Of a stretch of DNA of 64,000 nucleotides, positions 52,347 through 61,105 are shown piece by piece. The stretch is taken from the NCBI GenBank assembly GCA_024655885.1, contig JANLFN010000013.1, forward strand, positions 1-64,000, in the 5' to 3' direction. Source of the stretch: Eubacteriales bacterium (GTDB lineage: Bacteria; Bacillota; Clostridia; Acetivibrionales; JANLFN01). Both the position numbers and the translations under genes were made by a program. The notes under the pieces are model-generated. The model ran no database searches, was not told the DNA's origin, and saw only the letters and a program-made list of their open reading frames with translations. Numbering within the stretch: the stretch's first letter is position 1; every line of letters begins with the position of its first letter.

Positions 52347-52842
52347 GAAAAATATTGTCCTGGTGGGGATGCCCAGTTCCGGAAAGAGCACCATCGGAAG
52401 GGCCCTTGCAGAGGAGCTGGGGCTTCAGTTTATTGATACCGACCAAATCATAATGGAAAAAGAAAAAAGGCCTTTAAGAGATATTGTGGAGGCGGACGGG
52501 ACGGCAGCCTTCCTCCGCATTCAGGAGGATGCTGTCCGGGAACTCAACCTGGAAGGGTATGTGATCGCGACAGGCGGAAGTGTCATATGTGGGAAGACCT
52601 CTATGGCTCATCTTAAAGAAAATGGCCTCGTTGTTTACCTTGAAACCGATTTTGCGGATATAGAAAAAAGGGTAGCTCCGGGAAGAAGGTTTGCCAGGAA
52701 CAGGGAGCAGAGCCTTTTTGATGTTTACAGGGAAAGGGAGCCGCTTTACCGCGCCTACGCAGATGTGACGGTTGAATGTTCGGGCAAGACGGAGGAGGAA
52801 GTGGTCCGTGAGATAAAAAATAAAATGTTGAGTACGACATAA
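52333..52842 (+). CDS. aroK: Shikimate kinase
   Basis: A 169-residue kinase: IVLVGMPSSGKSTIGRALAE (P-loop), FIDTDQIIMEKEKRPLRDIV, YVIATGGSVICGKTSM and VAPGRRFARNREQSLFDVYR (lid). Phosphorylates shikimate. Start at 52333; overlaps aroA. Confidence 0.95.
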   Translation: MKMDKKNIVLVGMPSSGKSTIGRALAEELGLQFIDTDQIIMEKEKRPLRDIVEADGTAAFLRIQEDAVRELNLEGYVIATGGSVICGKTSMAHLKENGLVVYLETDFADIEKRVAPGRRFARNREQSLFDVYREREPLYRAYADVTVECSGKTEEEVVREIKNKMLSTT

Positions 52843-52858
52843 GAGGAAGTGATGTGGA

Positions 52859-54037
52859 ATGATGGGAAATACCTTCGGCAGGTTGTTCAGGGTGACCACT
52901 TGCGGAGAGTCTTATTCCGGGGGCTTCAACAGGGATTTGAACATACCCCCCCAATTGTACGGCGGCTTGATGGCAATCGTTGACGGGGTGCCTCCCGGAA
53001 TTAAAATAACTCCGGAGCTCATACAGCAGGAGCTTGAAAAGAGGAGGCCGGGGCAATCGGAACTGGACACGCCCAGAAAGGAAAAAGACAGGGTTTATAT
53101 TTTTTCCGGCGTAATGGAAAATCACATGTCCACAGGAGCCCCGGTGGGCCTGGTGATTCCCAATACGGACATAGAAGACAGCCAGATAGAGAAGCACAGG
53201 AGCTATAAGTATATAATAAGGCCGGGTCAGGCTGCTTACACCTACTATAAGAAATACGGTGAATATGCGGACTGGGCGGGTGCAGGCCGGGCTTCCGGAA
53301 GGGAGACCGCGGCAAGGGTGGCGGCAGGAGCCGTGGCAAAAGCCATATTGGATAAAATGGGAATTGATGTAATTGGTTTTATCAGTGAATCCCATGGAAT
53401 TAAAGCGGGTCCCATAACTTATGAGCTTGCGAAGGAAAACTACAGGAAAAATGAGATCAACTGCCCGGATAAGGAAAAAGCCGAAGAGATGATAAGGGAC
53501 CTTATGAAGGTCAAGGCGGAAGGCGACACCTGCGGTGGGGTTGTGGAGGTAATTGCCCGGGGGGTCCCCGCAGGGCTTGGTGAACCGGTATTTGACAAGC
53601 TTTCTGCTACAATCGCCCATGGGATTATGTCCATCGGAGGGGTCAAGGGCATCGAGTTCGGGGCAGGTTTTGAGCATGCCCGGATGAAAGGGTCGGAGTC
53701 CAATGACACTCCCTATGTGGACGAGCAGAACGGCAGGATAAGGTTTAAAACAAACAGGGCGGGGGGCCTGCTTGGAGGAATTTCTAACGGAGAGGACATC
53801 CGGATACGGATTGCGGTCAAGCCTACGCCCACCATATCCATACCCCAGTCCACCGTAAATATAGACAGCTTTGAAAATGTCACCCAAGCATTTAAAACCA
53901 GGAATGACCCTTCCATTTGCCCCAGGATCTACCCTGTTTGTGAGGCTATGGTCAGGATTGCCATTCTGGATGCCATCTATATGGCCGGAGGCTATCGAGG
54001 GGTAGCTTCTATTCACCCCAAGTGGGATAAGGTGTGA
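52859..54037 (+). CDS. aroC: Chorismate synthase
   Basis: A 392-residue chorismate synthase: GNTFGRLFRVTTCGESYSGG, VPPGIKITPELIQQELEKRR, ADWAGAGRASGRETAARVAA, DTCGGVVEVIARGVPAGLGE and AVKPTPTISIPQSTVNIDSF. It uses reduced FMN to make chorismate, the last common step. Ribosome site GAGGAAG. Confidence 0.96.
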   Translation: MMGNTFGRLFRVTTCGESYSGGFNRDLNIPPQLYGGLMAIVDGVPPGIKITPELIQQELEKRRPGQSELDTPRKEKDRVYIFSGVMENHMSTGAPVGLVIPNTDIEDSQIEKHRSYKYIIRPGQAAYTYYKKYGEYADWAGAGRASGRETAARVAAGAVAKAILDKMGIDVIGFISESHGIKAGPITYELAKENYRKNEINCPDKEKAEEMIRDLMKVKAEGDTCGGVVEVIARGVPAGLGEPVFDKLSATIAHGIMSIGGVKGIEFGAGFEHARMKGSESNDTPYVDEQNGRIRFKTNRAGGLLGGISNGEDIRIRIAVKPTPTISIPQSTVNIDSFENVTQAFKTRNDPSICPRIYPVCEAMVRIAILDAIYMAGGYRGVASIHPKWDKV

Positions 54038-54125
54038 TGGATCCCATGGATTCCCTTTTTCCTTATTAAACCATTCATGGAGAATAAATTCATGTAAAAA
54101 ATATCAAGAAATGCAGGAATTTTAA

Positions 54126-54142
54126 ATTATTTGTCAAATAAT
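54126..54142. promoter_or_regulatory. Perfect palindrome upstream of spo0A
   Basis: ATTATTTG-T-CAAATAAT is a 17-bp palindrome about 60 bases before the spo0A start. The half site includes GTCAAA, near the 0A-box core (TGTCGAA). It may be an operator or just AT-rich symmetry. Confidence 0.4.
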
Positions 54143-54202
54143 ATACTTAAAGAATTTTTAAAAGCCTTTCGGCGAAATAATTATTTGGAATGGGCGGATA
54201 AA

Positions 54203-55018
54203 ATGAGTGACATAATCAAAGTTTTAATTGCCGACGACAATCTTGAATTCGGCGATCTTCTTTGTGAGTATTTAAAAAGGGAGGAAGACTTGAATATTGT
54301 AGGGGTTGCACGGGATGGGATTCAGACCCTTGAAATGATTGCTTCACAGGAACCCGATGTGGTGATTCTTGACGTTGTAATGCCCAACCTGGACGGCATT
54401 GGAGTGCTTGAAAACATATCACGGCAAAAGCCAAGGGAAAAACCCCTGTTTATTATGCTTTCAGCCATAGGGCAGGATATCTTTGTTCAAAGAGCCATTT
54501 CTCTCGGCGCGGAATACTATCTTGTGAAGCCGTTCGATGCCGACGTGCTGATATCGAGAATACGGCAAATTTATAGAGAAAAAAACCTGTCCCCCTTTTC
54601 CAGCAGTAAGCCGTTCTCAACCACCGCATCCAAAAATTACAGTAATCCGGAGACAGGAGTAAACAGCCTGGAAATGGAAGTAACAAACATTATGCACGAT
54701 ATAGGCATACCTCCCCACATTTCCGGCTATCAGTACATAAGGGAGGCCATCCTTCAATCGCTGAACAATCCCAATGTTTTTACCTCAATTACCAAGTTCT
54801 TATATCCGGCAGTGGCATCAAAGTTTAATTCCACTCCACAAAAGGTGGAGCGGGCCATCCGAAATGCCATTGAAACCACCTGGTCCAAAGGGAATGCTGC
54901 TTCTATCGACTCACTGTTCGGATATACCATCAACTATAACAGGGGAAAACCTACAAATTCCGAATTTATTGCCATGATTGTGGACCAAATAAAGATTGCA
55001 CATGGGGGAAAAAAATAA
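54203..55018 (+). CDS. spo0A: Sporulation master regulator Spo0A
   Basis: A 271-residue response regulator: receiver domain 1-125 (KVLIADDNLEFGDLLCEYL, phospho-acceptor Asp57 in VVILDVVMPNLDG, YLVKPFD with Lys), a linker, and the Spo0A C-terminal DNA-binding domain (VTNIMHDIGIPPHISGYQYI, KFLYPAVASKFNSTPQKVER, AIRNAIETTWSKGN). It commits cells to sporulation. The start at 54203 gives the usual length; upstream ATGs are extensions. Confirms a spore-forming host. Confidence 0.96.
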   Translation: MSDIIKVLIADDNLEFGDLLCEYLKREEDLNIVGVARDGIQTLEMIASQEPDVVILDVVMPNLDGIGVLENISRQKPREKPLFIMLSAIGQDIFVQRAISLGAEYYLVKPFDADVLISRIRQIYREKNLSPFSSSKPFSTTASKNYSNPETGVNSLEMEVTNIMHDIGIPPHISGYQYIREAILQSLNNPNVFTSITKFLYPAVASKFNSTPQKVERAIRNAIETTWSKGNAASIDSLFGYTINYNRGKPTNSEFIAMIVDQIKIAHGGKK

Positions 55019-55051
55019 ATTGTCCTGTAAGAAATGGACTTATCCTGCGGA

Positions 55052-55094
55052 ATATAATGAAAAGCCCTGCCAAATAGCAGGGTTTTCATTATAT
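55052..55094 (+). terminator. Terminator after spo0A
   Basis: AATGAAAAGCCCTGC/GCAGGGTTTTCATT with one bulged G, loop CAAATA; the TTTT is in the 3' arm. Long stem. Confidence 0.8.
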
Positions 55095-55370
55095 TCTGTT
55101 TTTATAATGCATAGGAAATTATATAGAAAATTATAATTCTCCCTTAATTTTCCAATTGATGGAATGTTTTTTGCACCGGAATATGCTTTTTCTTCATATT
55201 TTCCAAAAGCATTATCACAGAATCGGCTTTAGTTTTGCTTGAGGATTCTGCTTCAAAGTATGCCTTAAAATAGTTTTAAAGACCTAAAGACACAAAATAC
55301 CTGTCCCTATCCTTTCGCTCAATATTTGCAGCCTTTCGTTTATTGAAAATATAACGAGCTTCAGTACTGG
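55095..55370. other. Intergenic region with a possible coding remnant
   Basis: On the minus strand, ending at TAA 55144-55146, a frame without start reads YFKAYFEAESSSKTKADSVI, then MLLENMKKKHIPVQKTF. It has coding-like composition but no family or start is evident; it may be a truncated gene end. Confidence 0.3.
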
Positions 55371-55649
55371 CTATTTTTTGTTAACCTTGTCTTTTAAACC
55401 TTTTCCTGCTTTAAATACCGGAGCGTTTGATGCAGGAATAGTAATTTCCTTTTTAGTCTGTGGATTTCTGCCTTTCCTGGCTGCTCTCTTTCTTACTTCA
55501 AAAGTTCCGAAACCAACGAGTACAACCTTATCCCCTTTTTTGAGGGATTCCTCTACCGATGCGATAAAAGCGTTAAGGGCAGCTTCACTATTCTTCTTGT
55601 TTAATCCTGATTTGGCAGCAATGGAGTTAACTAAATCGGTCTTATTCAT
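55371..55649 (-). CDS. hup: DNA-binding protein HU
   Basis: A 92-residue [62 protein letters not shown], the beta-arm and GKGLKDKVN. Bends and packages DNA. The ATG at 55649 follows AGGAGG. Confidence 0.95.
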   Translation of the reverse strand: MNKTDLVNSIAAKSGLNKKNSEAALNAFIASVEESLKKGDKVVLVGFGTFEVRKRAARKGRNPQTKKEITIPASNAPVFKAGKGLKDKVNKK

Positions 55650-55861
55650 GTACACAACCTCCTATATTTGGAATTCGACATTATTTTATAACGAAAGCGG
55701 CGTCAAGTCAAGCTTTTCAGAATAAATTAGTCTTGGGGCCCTATGTTTTTGAGTATTTTAGTAAAATCGACTCATTCCATTTCAAGTAAAACATGAGAAT
55801 TTCTATTCCGTTTACCTGAATTTACAGCATTCCTTCATTGCAAATAGAATGAGTTTAAGCG

Positions 55862-56242
55862 CTAGGGTACAACATATATTTCTACATTTTTCAGCACCTT
55901 TTTCAGCTGGGAATAAAAATTATTCTCCTGATGGTCGTTTGGGGATTCTCCCATTACGATACAATTAATTTTATTTTCTGCCACAAAATCTGCTATCGTT
56001 TTTACTATATCATTGGATTTCAACACCGTGAGATTTGCACCCACGGATTTGGAGATTGCAAATAAGTATTCCAGGGCCTCACCCTCTTTTGCATTGTCAA
56101 GAAAATTCCATTCATCTTTTGCAACATGAATCACAAACAGCCTTCCGGCTATTTCATCTCTCAGCAAGGCAGCTTTTATGATCAACCTTTCGCAGGTTTT
56201 TTGCTGTGTTACGCATACCAGTATGTTTTGAGGCGAATTCAA
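55862..56242 (-). CDS. Universal stress protein (UspA)-like
   Basis: A 126-residue protein with the UspA fold: NILVCVTQQKTCERLIIKAA, LFVIHVAKDEWNFLDNAKEG, VGANLTVLKSNDIVKTIADF and NKINCIVMGESPNDHQ. Motif VMGES in place of the ATP-binding GxxGxS(T) suggests it may not bind ATP. It also resembles the KdpD USP domain. Function unknown. Confidence 0.7.
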   Translation of the reverse strand: MNSPQNILVCVTQQKTCERLIIKAALLRDEIAGRLFVIHVAKDEWNFLDNAKEGEALEYLFAISKSVGANLTVLKSNDIVKTIADFVAENKINCIVMGESPNDHQENNFYSQLKKVLKNVEIYVVP

Positions 56243-56396
56243 ATAAAAAAACCCCTTTCATATTGTTTGGTCAGTGTCACTTTATCCCCTGTAAATACTA
56301 TTATACCAAATTTTTTTGGCGGAAGCCCTCAGCTTGCTTTTTGATTTATGGTATATTATCATTTTATGTATTGATTGTTGAATACAGGAGGGAAAA

Positions 56397-57239
56397 ATGA
56401 GGCATATAAGCGTGGAAAAAATAACGGAGGTTATTGAGAAGCTGTGTATTGACTCAAACTACTATTTAAATAAAGACATATTGGATGCACTCAGGAAAAG
56501 CCTCTCTCAGGAAGAATCTCCGACGGGTAAAGCCATTATAGCCCGGATTGTGGAAAATGCGGAGATTGCTGAGAAAAGAAAGATGGCTATATGCCAGGAT
56601 ACGGGCATGGCCGTGGTGTTCCTGGAGGTAGGCCAGGATGTGCATATTACGGGAGGCAGCCTGGTTGAAGCCGTCAATGAAGGAGTGAGGAGGGGTTACG
56701 AAAAGGGGTTTCTAAGAAAGTCGGTGGTGAGGGACCCCCTTGACAGGGTTAACACGGGAGACAACACCCCTGCCGTAATTCATTTCAGCATTGTGGATGG
56801 GGATGCCTTGAAGATAACCGTTGCCCCCAAAGGCTTCGGAAGCGAGAACATGAGTGCCTTGAAAATGCTGAAGCCCTCGGACGGCTTGGAAGGCGCAAAG
56901 AGATTTATTCTGGAAACCGTTGATGCCGCAGGACCTAATCCATGTCCGCCGGTCATTGTGGGGGTCGGTATGGGAGGGACCATGGAAATGGCGGCCTATC
57001 TGGCCAAAAAAGCCCTTTTGAGACCCATCCACCAGAGAAGCGGCATAGAATATGTAAGAAATCTTGAGGTGGAAGTGCTTGAAAGTATTAACAGGCTGGG
57101 CATAGGACCTTCAGGGCTGGGGGGAAGAATTACCGCGCTGGGTGTAAATATTGAAGTATTTCCCACCCATATTGCCGGATTGCCTGTTGCGGTGAATATA
57201 AGCTGCCATGCCACAAGACATGCGGAAGCAATCCTATAG
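56397..57239 (+). CDS. Fumarate hydratase class I, alpha subunit
   Basis: A 280-residue [4Fe-4S] fumarase alpha: [20 protein letters not shown] (Cys), [20 protein letters not shown] (Cys) and [13 protein letters not shown] (Cys), the three cluster cysteines. With the beta gene 95 bases downstream it hydrates fumarate or a related substrate (TtdA family, or L(+)-tartrate). AGGAGG-like site before the ATG. Confidence 0.93.
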   Translation: MRHISVEKITEVIEKLCIDSNYYLNKDILDALRKSLSQEESPTGKAIIARIVENAEIAEKRKMAICQDTGMAVVFLEVGQDVHITGGSLVEAVNEGVRRGYEKGFLRKSVVRDPLDRVNTGDNTPAVIHFSIVDGDALKITVAPKGFGSENMSALKMLKPSDGLEGAKRFILETVDAAGPNPCPPVIVGVGMGGTMEMAAYLAKKALLRPIHQRSGIEYVRNLEVEVLESINRLGIGPSGLGGRITALGVNIEVFPTHIAGLPVAVNISCHATRHAEAIL

Positions 57240-57334
57240 ATAGGCCGGGCTTTTCTATATTCGGGTTGGGGTAGTCTATAATAAAGACTGTCTTCAACCT
57301 TAAGATTATATTTAATCTGAAAGGATGAAAATTA

Positions 57335-57889
57335 GTGGAAATAATCATACATACTCCCTTAACCAAGGAAATGGTACGGAACTTGAAAGCCGGAGATAAT
57401 GTAAGGATTAACGGAGTAATCTATGCGGCGAGGGATGCGGCCCATAAGCGTATGATCGGTTTGCTGCAGGATAATAGGGAATTGCCCTTTGATGTCAGAA
57501 ATCAAATCATATACTATGTTGGTCCATGCCCTGCCAGGCCTGGCGAAATCATCGGTTCCGCCGGCCCCACCACAAGCGGGAGAATGGACGCTTATACGCC
57601 CAGGCTGATTGAAATGGGCTTGACCGGCATGATAGGCAAGGGCTTAAGAAACAGAGAAGTTGTCGATTCCATGGTAAAATACGGGGCTGTTTACTTTGGA
57701 GCCATTGGTGGAGCGGGTGCGCTGATGGCCAGCACCATTGTGGGCGAGGAAATGGTTGCCTTTGACGATTTGGGACCTGAAGCCGTAAGAAGGCTTTGGG
57801 TAAAGGATTTCCCTGCCACGGTGGTCATAGACAGCCGGGGAAACAGCCTTTATGAAACAGGAAAAAAGATGTTTCGCATGCAAGGTTGA
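57335..57889 (+). CDS. Fumarate hydratase class I, beta subunit
   Basis: A 184-residue beta subunit: RINGVIYAARDAAHKRMIGL, YYVGPCPARPGEIIGSAGPT, TSGRMDAYTPRLIEMGLTGM, IGKGLRNREVVDSM and FGAIGGAGALMASTIV. GTG start. Partner of the preceding gene. The gap before it is short and contains no obvious terminator. Confidence 0.93.
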   Translation: MEIIIHTPLTKEMVRNLKAGDNVRINGVIYAARDAAHKRMIGLLQDNRELPFDVRNQIIYYVGPCPARPGEIIGSAGPTTSGRMDAYTPRLIEMGLTGMIGKGLRNREVVDSMVKYGAVYFGAIGGAGALMASTIVGEEMVAFDDLGPEAVRRLWVKDFPATVVIDSRGNSLYETGKKMFRMQG

Positions 57890-58024
57890 TTTTTTAACTG
57901 AGAGAATTGCATAACAAAAACAAAAAATAATTATGATTCAGGGGTTTGTCGACCTTGAAAAAGGGGTATATTTATTGTAAACTATAGTATATAATAATAA
58001 GTAAATAAATCAGGAGGTAATATT

Positions 58025-58228
58025 ATGGCTAAGGTTACTCGGGATATGATCATATCGGATATTTTAAAATTAGATAAAGGCACAATTCCCATCCTTCTGG
58101 ACAGTGGCATGCACTGCCTGGGATGCCCTTCATCCGCGGGGGAAAGCCTTGAAGATGCATGCGCTATCCACGGGATTGATACCGATAAAGTAGTAAGGGA
58201 ATTGAATGAATACCTTGCTGATAAATAA
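58025..58228 (+). CDS. DUF1858-family small protein
   Basis: A 67-residue DUF1858 protein: MIISDILKLDKGTIPILLDS, GMHCLGCPSSAGESLEDACA, HGIDTDKVVRELNEYL. The CLGC motif and helix layout resemble hybrid-cluster/disulfide hydrogenase-linked small domains of clostridia. Function unknown, likely Fe-S or redox related. Confidence 0.88.
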   Translation: MAKVTRDMIISDILKLDKGTIPILLDSGMHCLGCPSSAGESLEDACAIHGIDTDKVVRELNEYLADK

Positions 58229-58241
58229 GTAATTATTTTGA

Positions 58242-58271
58242 AAATAAGACATCACGGATGTCTTATTTTTT
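58242..58271 (+). terminator. Terminator after DUF1858
   Basis: AAATAAGACATC/GATGTCTTATTT, loop ACG, with a T tail. Strong intrinsic terminator. Confidence 0.9.
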
Positions 58272-58327
58272 GCCTTGAGTAGACACGAACTTTTTTTTTA
58301 ATTTATAAAAAAATGTTCGGATTTTTA

Positions 58328-58357
58328 TTGATTTTATTTCAGGCAATTTGGTATTAT
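58328..58357 (+). promoter_or_regulatory. Promoter of purA
   Basis: TTGATT, 18 bases, then TATTAT. About 140 bases before the gene; no purine riboswitch is visible between. Confidence 0.55.
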
Positions 58358-58395
58358 ATCTATAGTGGAATCATTTTGCGACGGATGTTGTATAA

Positions 58396-59769
<1,374 letters not shown>

Positions 59770-59892
59770 AGGGAAAACAATTTTAATATTTTCCTTAATA
59801 ATTAGTGGCGAAACTATTTTTTATGCAATCCAGCAGTTTTGCCGCTAAGCAGAAATAAATCTTAGATATAATACAAATAATACAAAAAACGA

Positions 59893-59922
59893 TTGACAAA
59901 AATGTTGTTTATAATGTATCAT
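59893..59922 (+). promoter_or_regulatory. Promoter before the tRNA-Lys leader
   Basis: TTGACA, 18 bases, then TATCAT. About 100 bases before tRNA-Lys. Confidence 0.6.
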
Positions 59923-59938
59923 ATATATCTGTGTGGCG

Positions 59939-60019
59939 GAAAGAGGGGGTAGGCGCAGGAGGTTCATGGCTGAGGCGGTTTCTTTACTCAGCGGTTCTCC
60001 TCTTTCAGAATTCTTTTTT
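59939..60019 (+). ncRNA. Structured RNA segment before tRNA-Lys
   Basis: A long nested hairpin: GAAAGAGG/CCTCTTTC, with inner AGGAG/CTCCT (overlapping) and GCTGAG/CTCAGC, followed by AGAATTCTTTTTT. It lies between a good promoter and tRNA-Lys. It could be a 5' leader with terminator, or a small RNA. No class was recognised. Confidence 0.45.
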
Positions 60020-60024
60020 AATAT

Positions 60025-60100
60025 GGACCATTAGCTCAGTTGGCAGAGCACATGACTTTTAATCATGGTGTCCCGCGTTCGAGTCGCGGATGGTTCACCA
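60025..60100 (+). tRNA. tRNA-Lys (TTT)
   Basis: 76 nt including CCA. Acceptor GGACCAT/ATGGTTC, anticodon loop CTTTTAA with TTT, and GTTCGAGTC T-loop. Confidence 0.95.
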
Positions 60101-60230
60101 GAATTTTATACAGAAAGCTCTTCCGGGATGCTGAGGAGCTTTCTGTGAAAGGGCTCCCGAAGCAGTGCTGCTATAAGAACGCAGCAGGTTGGCTCTCCAA
60201 TAACTTCTAAAAAAATATTTGAGTTTTTGC

Positions 60231-60259
60231 TTGACATTTTACCTGACCCTGGTTAAAAT
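60231..60259 (+). promoter_or_regulatory. Promoter of tRNA-Glu
   Basis: TTGACA, 17 bases, then TAAAAT, about 70 bases before the tRNA. Confidence 0.6.
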
Positions 60260-60328
60260 AATCTTTGTCGGTCGGCATGGAAAGACCGGTTCAGCCGCAT
60301 AGATCGATAAAATGGAGATTTTTTATAG

Positions 60329-60404
60329 GGCCCATTGGTCAAGTGGCCTAAGACACCGCCCTTTCACGGCGGTAACAGGGGTTCGAATCCCCTATGGGTC
60401 ACCA
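60329..60404 (+). tRNA. tRNA-Glu (TTC)
   Basis: 76 nt including CCA. Acceptor GGCCCAT/ATGGGTC, anticodon loop CTTTCAC with TTC, and GTTCGAATC T-loop. Confidence 0.95.
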
Positions 60405-60458
60405 ATAAAATCAGTTGAAGGTTTAGCGGTGTCTCAATAAACGTTAAACTGAATATTT

Positions 60459-60535
60459 GGCCCGGTAGTTCAGTTGGTTAGAATGCCAGCCTGTCACGCT
60501 GGAGGTCGAGGGTTCGAGCCCCTTCCGGGTCGCCA
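60459..60535 (+). tRNA. tRNA-Asp (GTC)
   Basis: 77 nt including CCA. Acceptor GGCCCGG/CCGGGTC, anticodon loop CTGTCAC with GTC, and GTTCGAGCC T-loop. Confidence 0.95.
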
Positions 60536-60610
60536 TGGTTTTCCCGGCTAATGCCGGAATGGGATTAAGACTTGAGATAAAGGTAAGATGGCATTTATTG
60601 GCAAAATGTG

Positions 60611-60639
60611 TTGACATGACATTGTTCTGCTGTTATACT
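60611..60639 (+). promoter_or_regulatory. Promoter of tRNA-Thr
   Basis: TTGACA, 17 bases, then TATACT, about 70 bases before the tRNA. Confidence 0.65.
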
Positions 60640-60708
60640 ATCATAATGTCAAGGGCATAATCATTTGCTCTTACACGGAAGAAATCAACTGTCTATACAG
60701 TAAAACAG

Positions 60709-60784
60709 GCTGGTGTAGCTCAGCAGGTAGAGCAAGTGACTTGTAATCACTAGGTCGGGGGTTCGATTCCGTCCACCAGCTCCA
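60709..60784 (+). tRNA. tRNA-Thr (TGT)
   Basis: 76 nt including CCA. Acceptor GCTGGTG/CACCAGC, anticodon loop CTTGTAA with TGT. Confidence 0.95.
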
Positions 60785-60796
60785 GCAACTTCAAAG

Positions 60797-60826
60797 GTTC
60801 CGGGATTTTTAAATCCCGGAACTTTT
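60797..60826 (+). terminator. Terminator after the tRNA genes
   Basis: GTTCCGGGATTT/AAATCCCGGAAC, loop TT, followed by TTTT. Confidence 0.85.
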
Positions 60827-61105
60827 CCATTTATTTTTCTCCAAAGTATAAATTGAGCTTCTGACCGCCGGTTTCGGGTTGCTAAAACCGGGGCACAGGA
60901 TTTATACTGAAAATTATTGGGGGATTTGCAGGTTGACTTTAAATGCCGGATAACTTAACATAAAGTTATAGGAGGCTGCGAAAAAAGGAGCTTTATAGGT
61001 TTTGCTACGCCGCGTGCGGCAGGTCTGCAAGCGGCCCGCAAAAAAGAACTCCTGTGTTTTTCACATCTTCCTTTAGGGCGAAAAGTTTTGGGGGGTCTAG
61101 TGAGA
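60827..61105. other. Leader of the GHL10 gene
   Basis: Noncoding. It contains a GCCGC/GCGGC hairpin at 61009-61020 with flanking AGGAG...CTCCT (60987-61053 region) and a following GTGTTTTT; possibly an attenuator. No known RNA class was identified. Confidence 0.3.

Noticed and set aside
52613-54016. 467-codon open frame antisense to aroK/aroC
   Set aside because: The plus strand encodes intact shikimate kinase and chorismate synthase; the antisense frame has a low-complexity composition and no start site.
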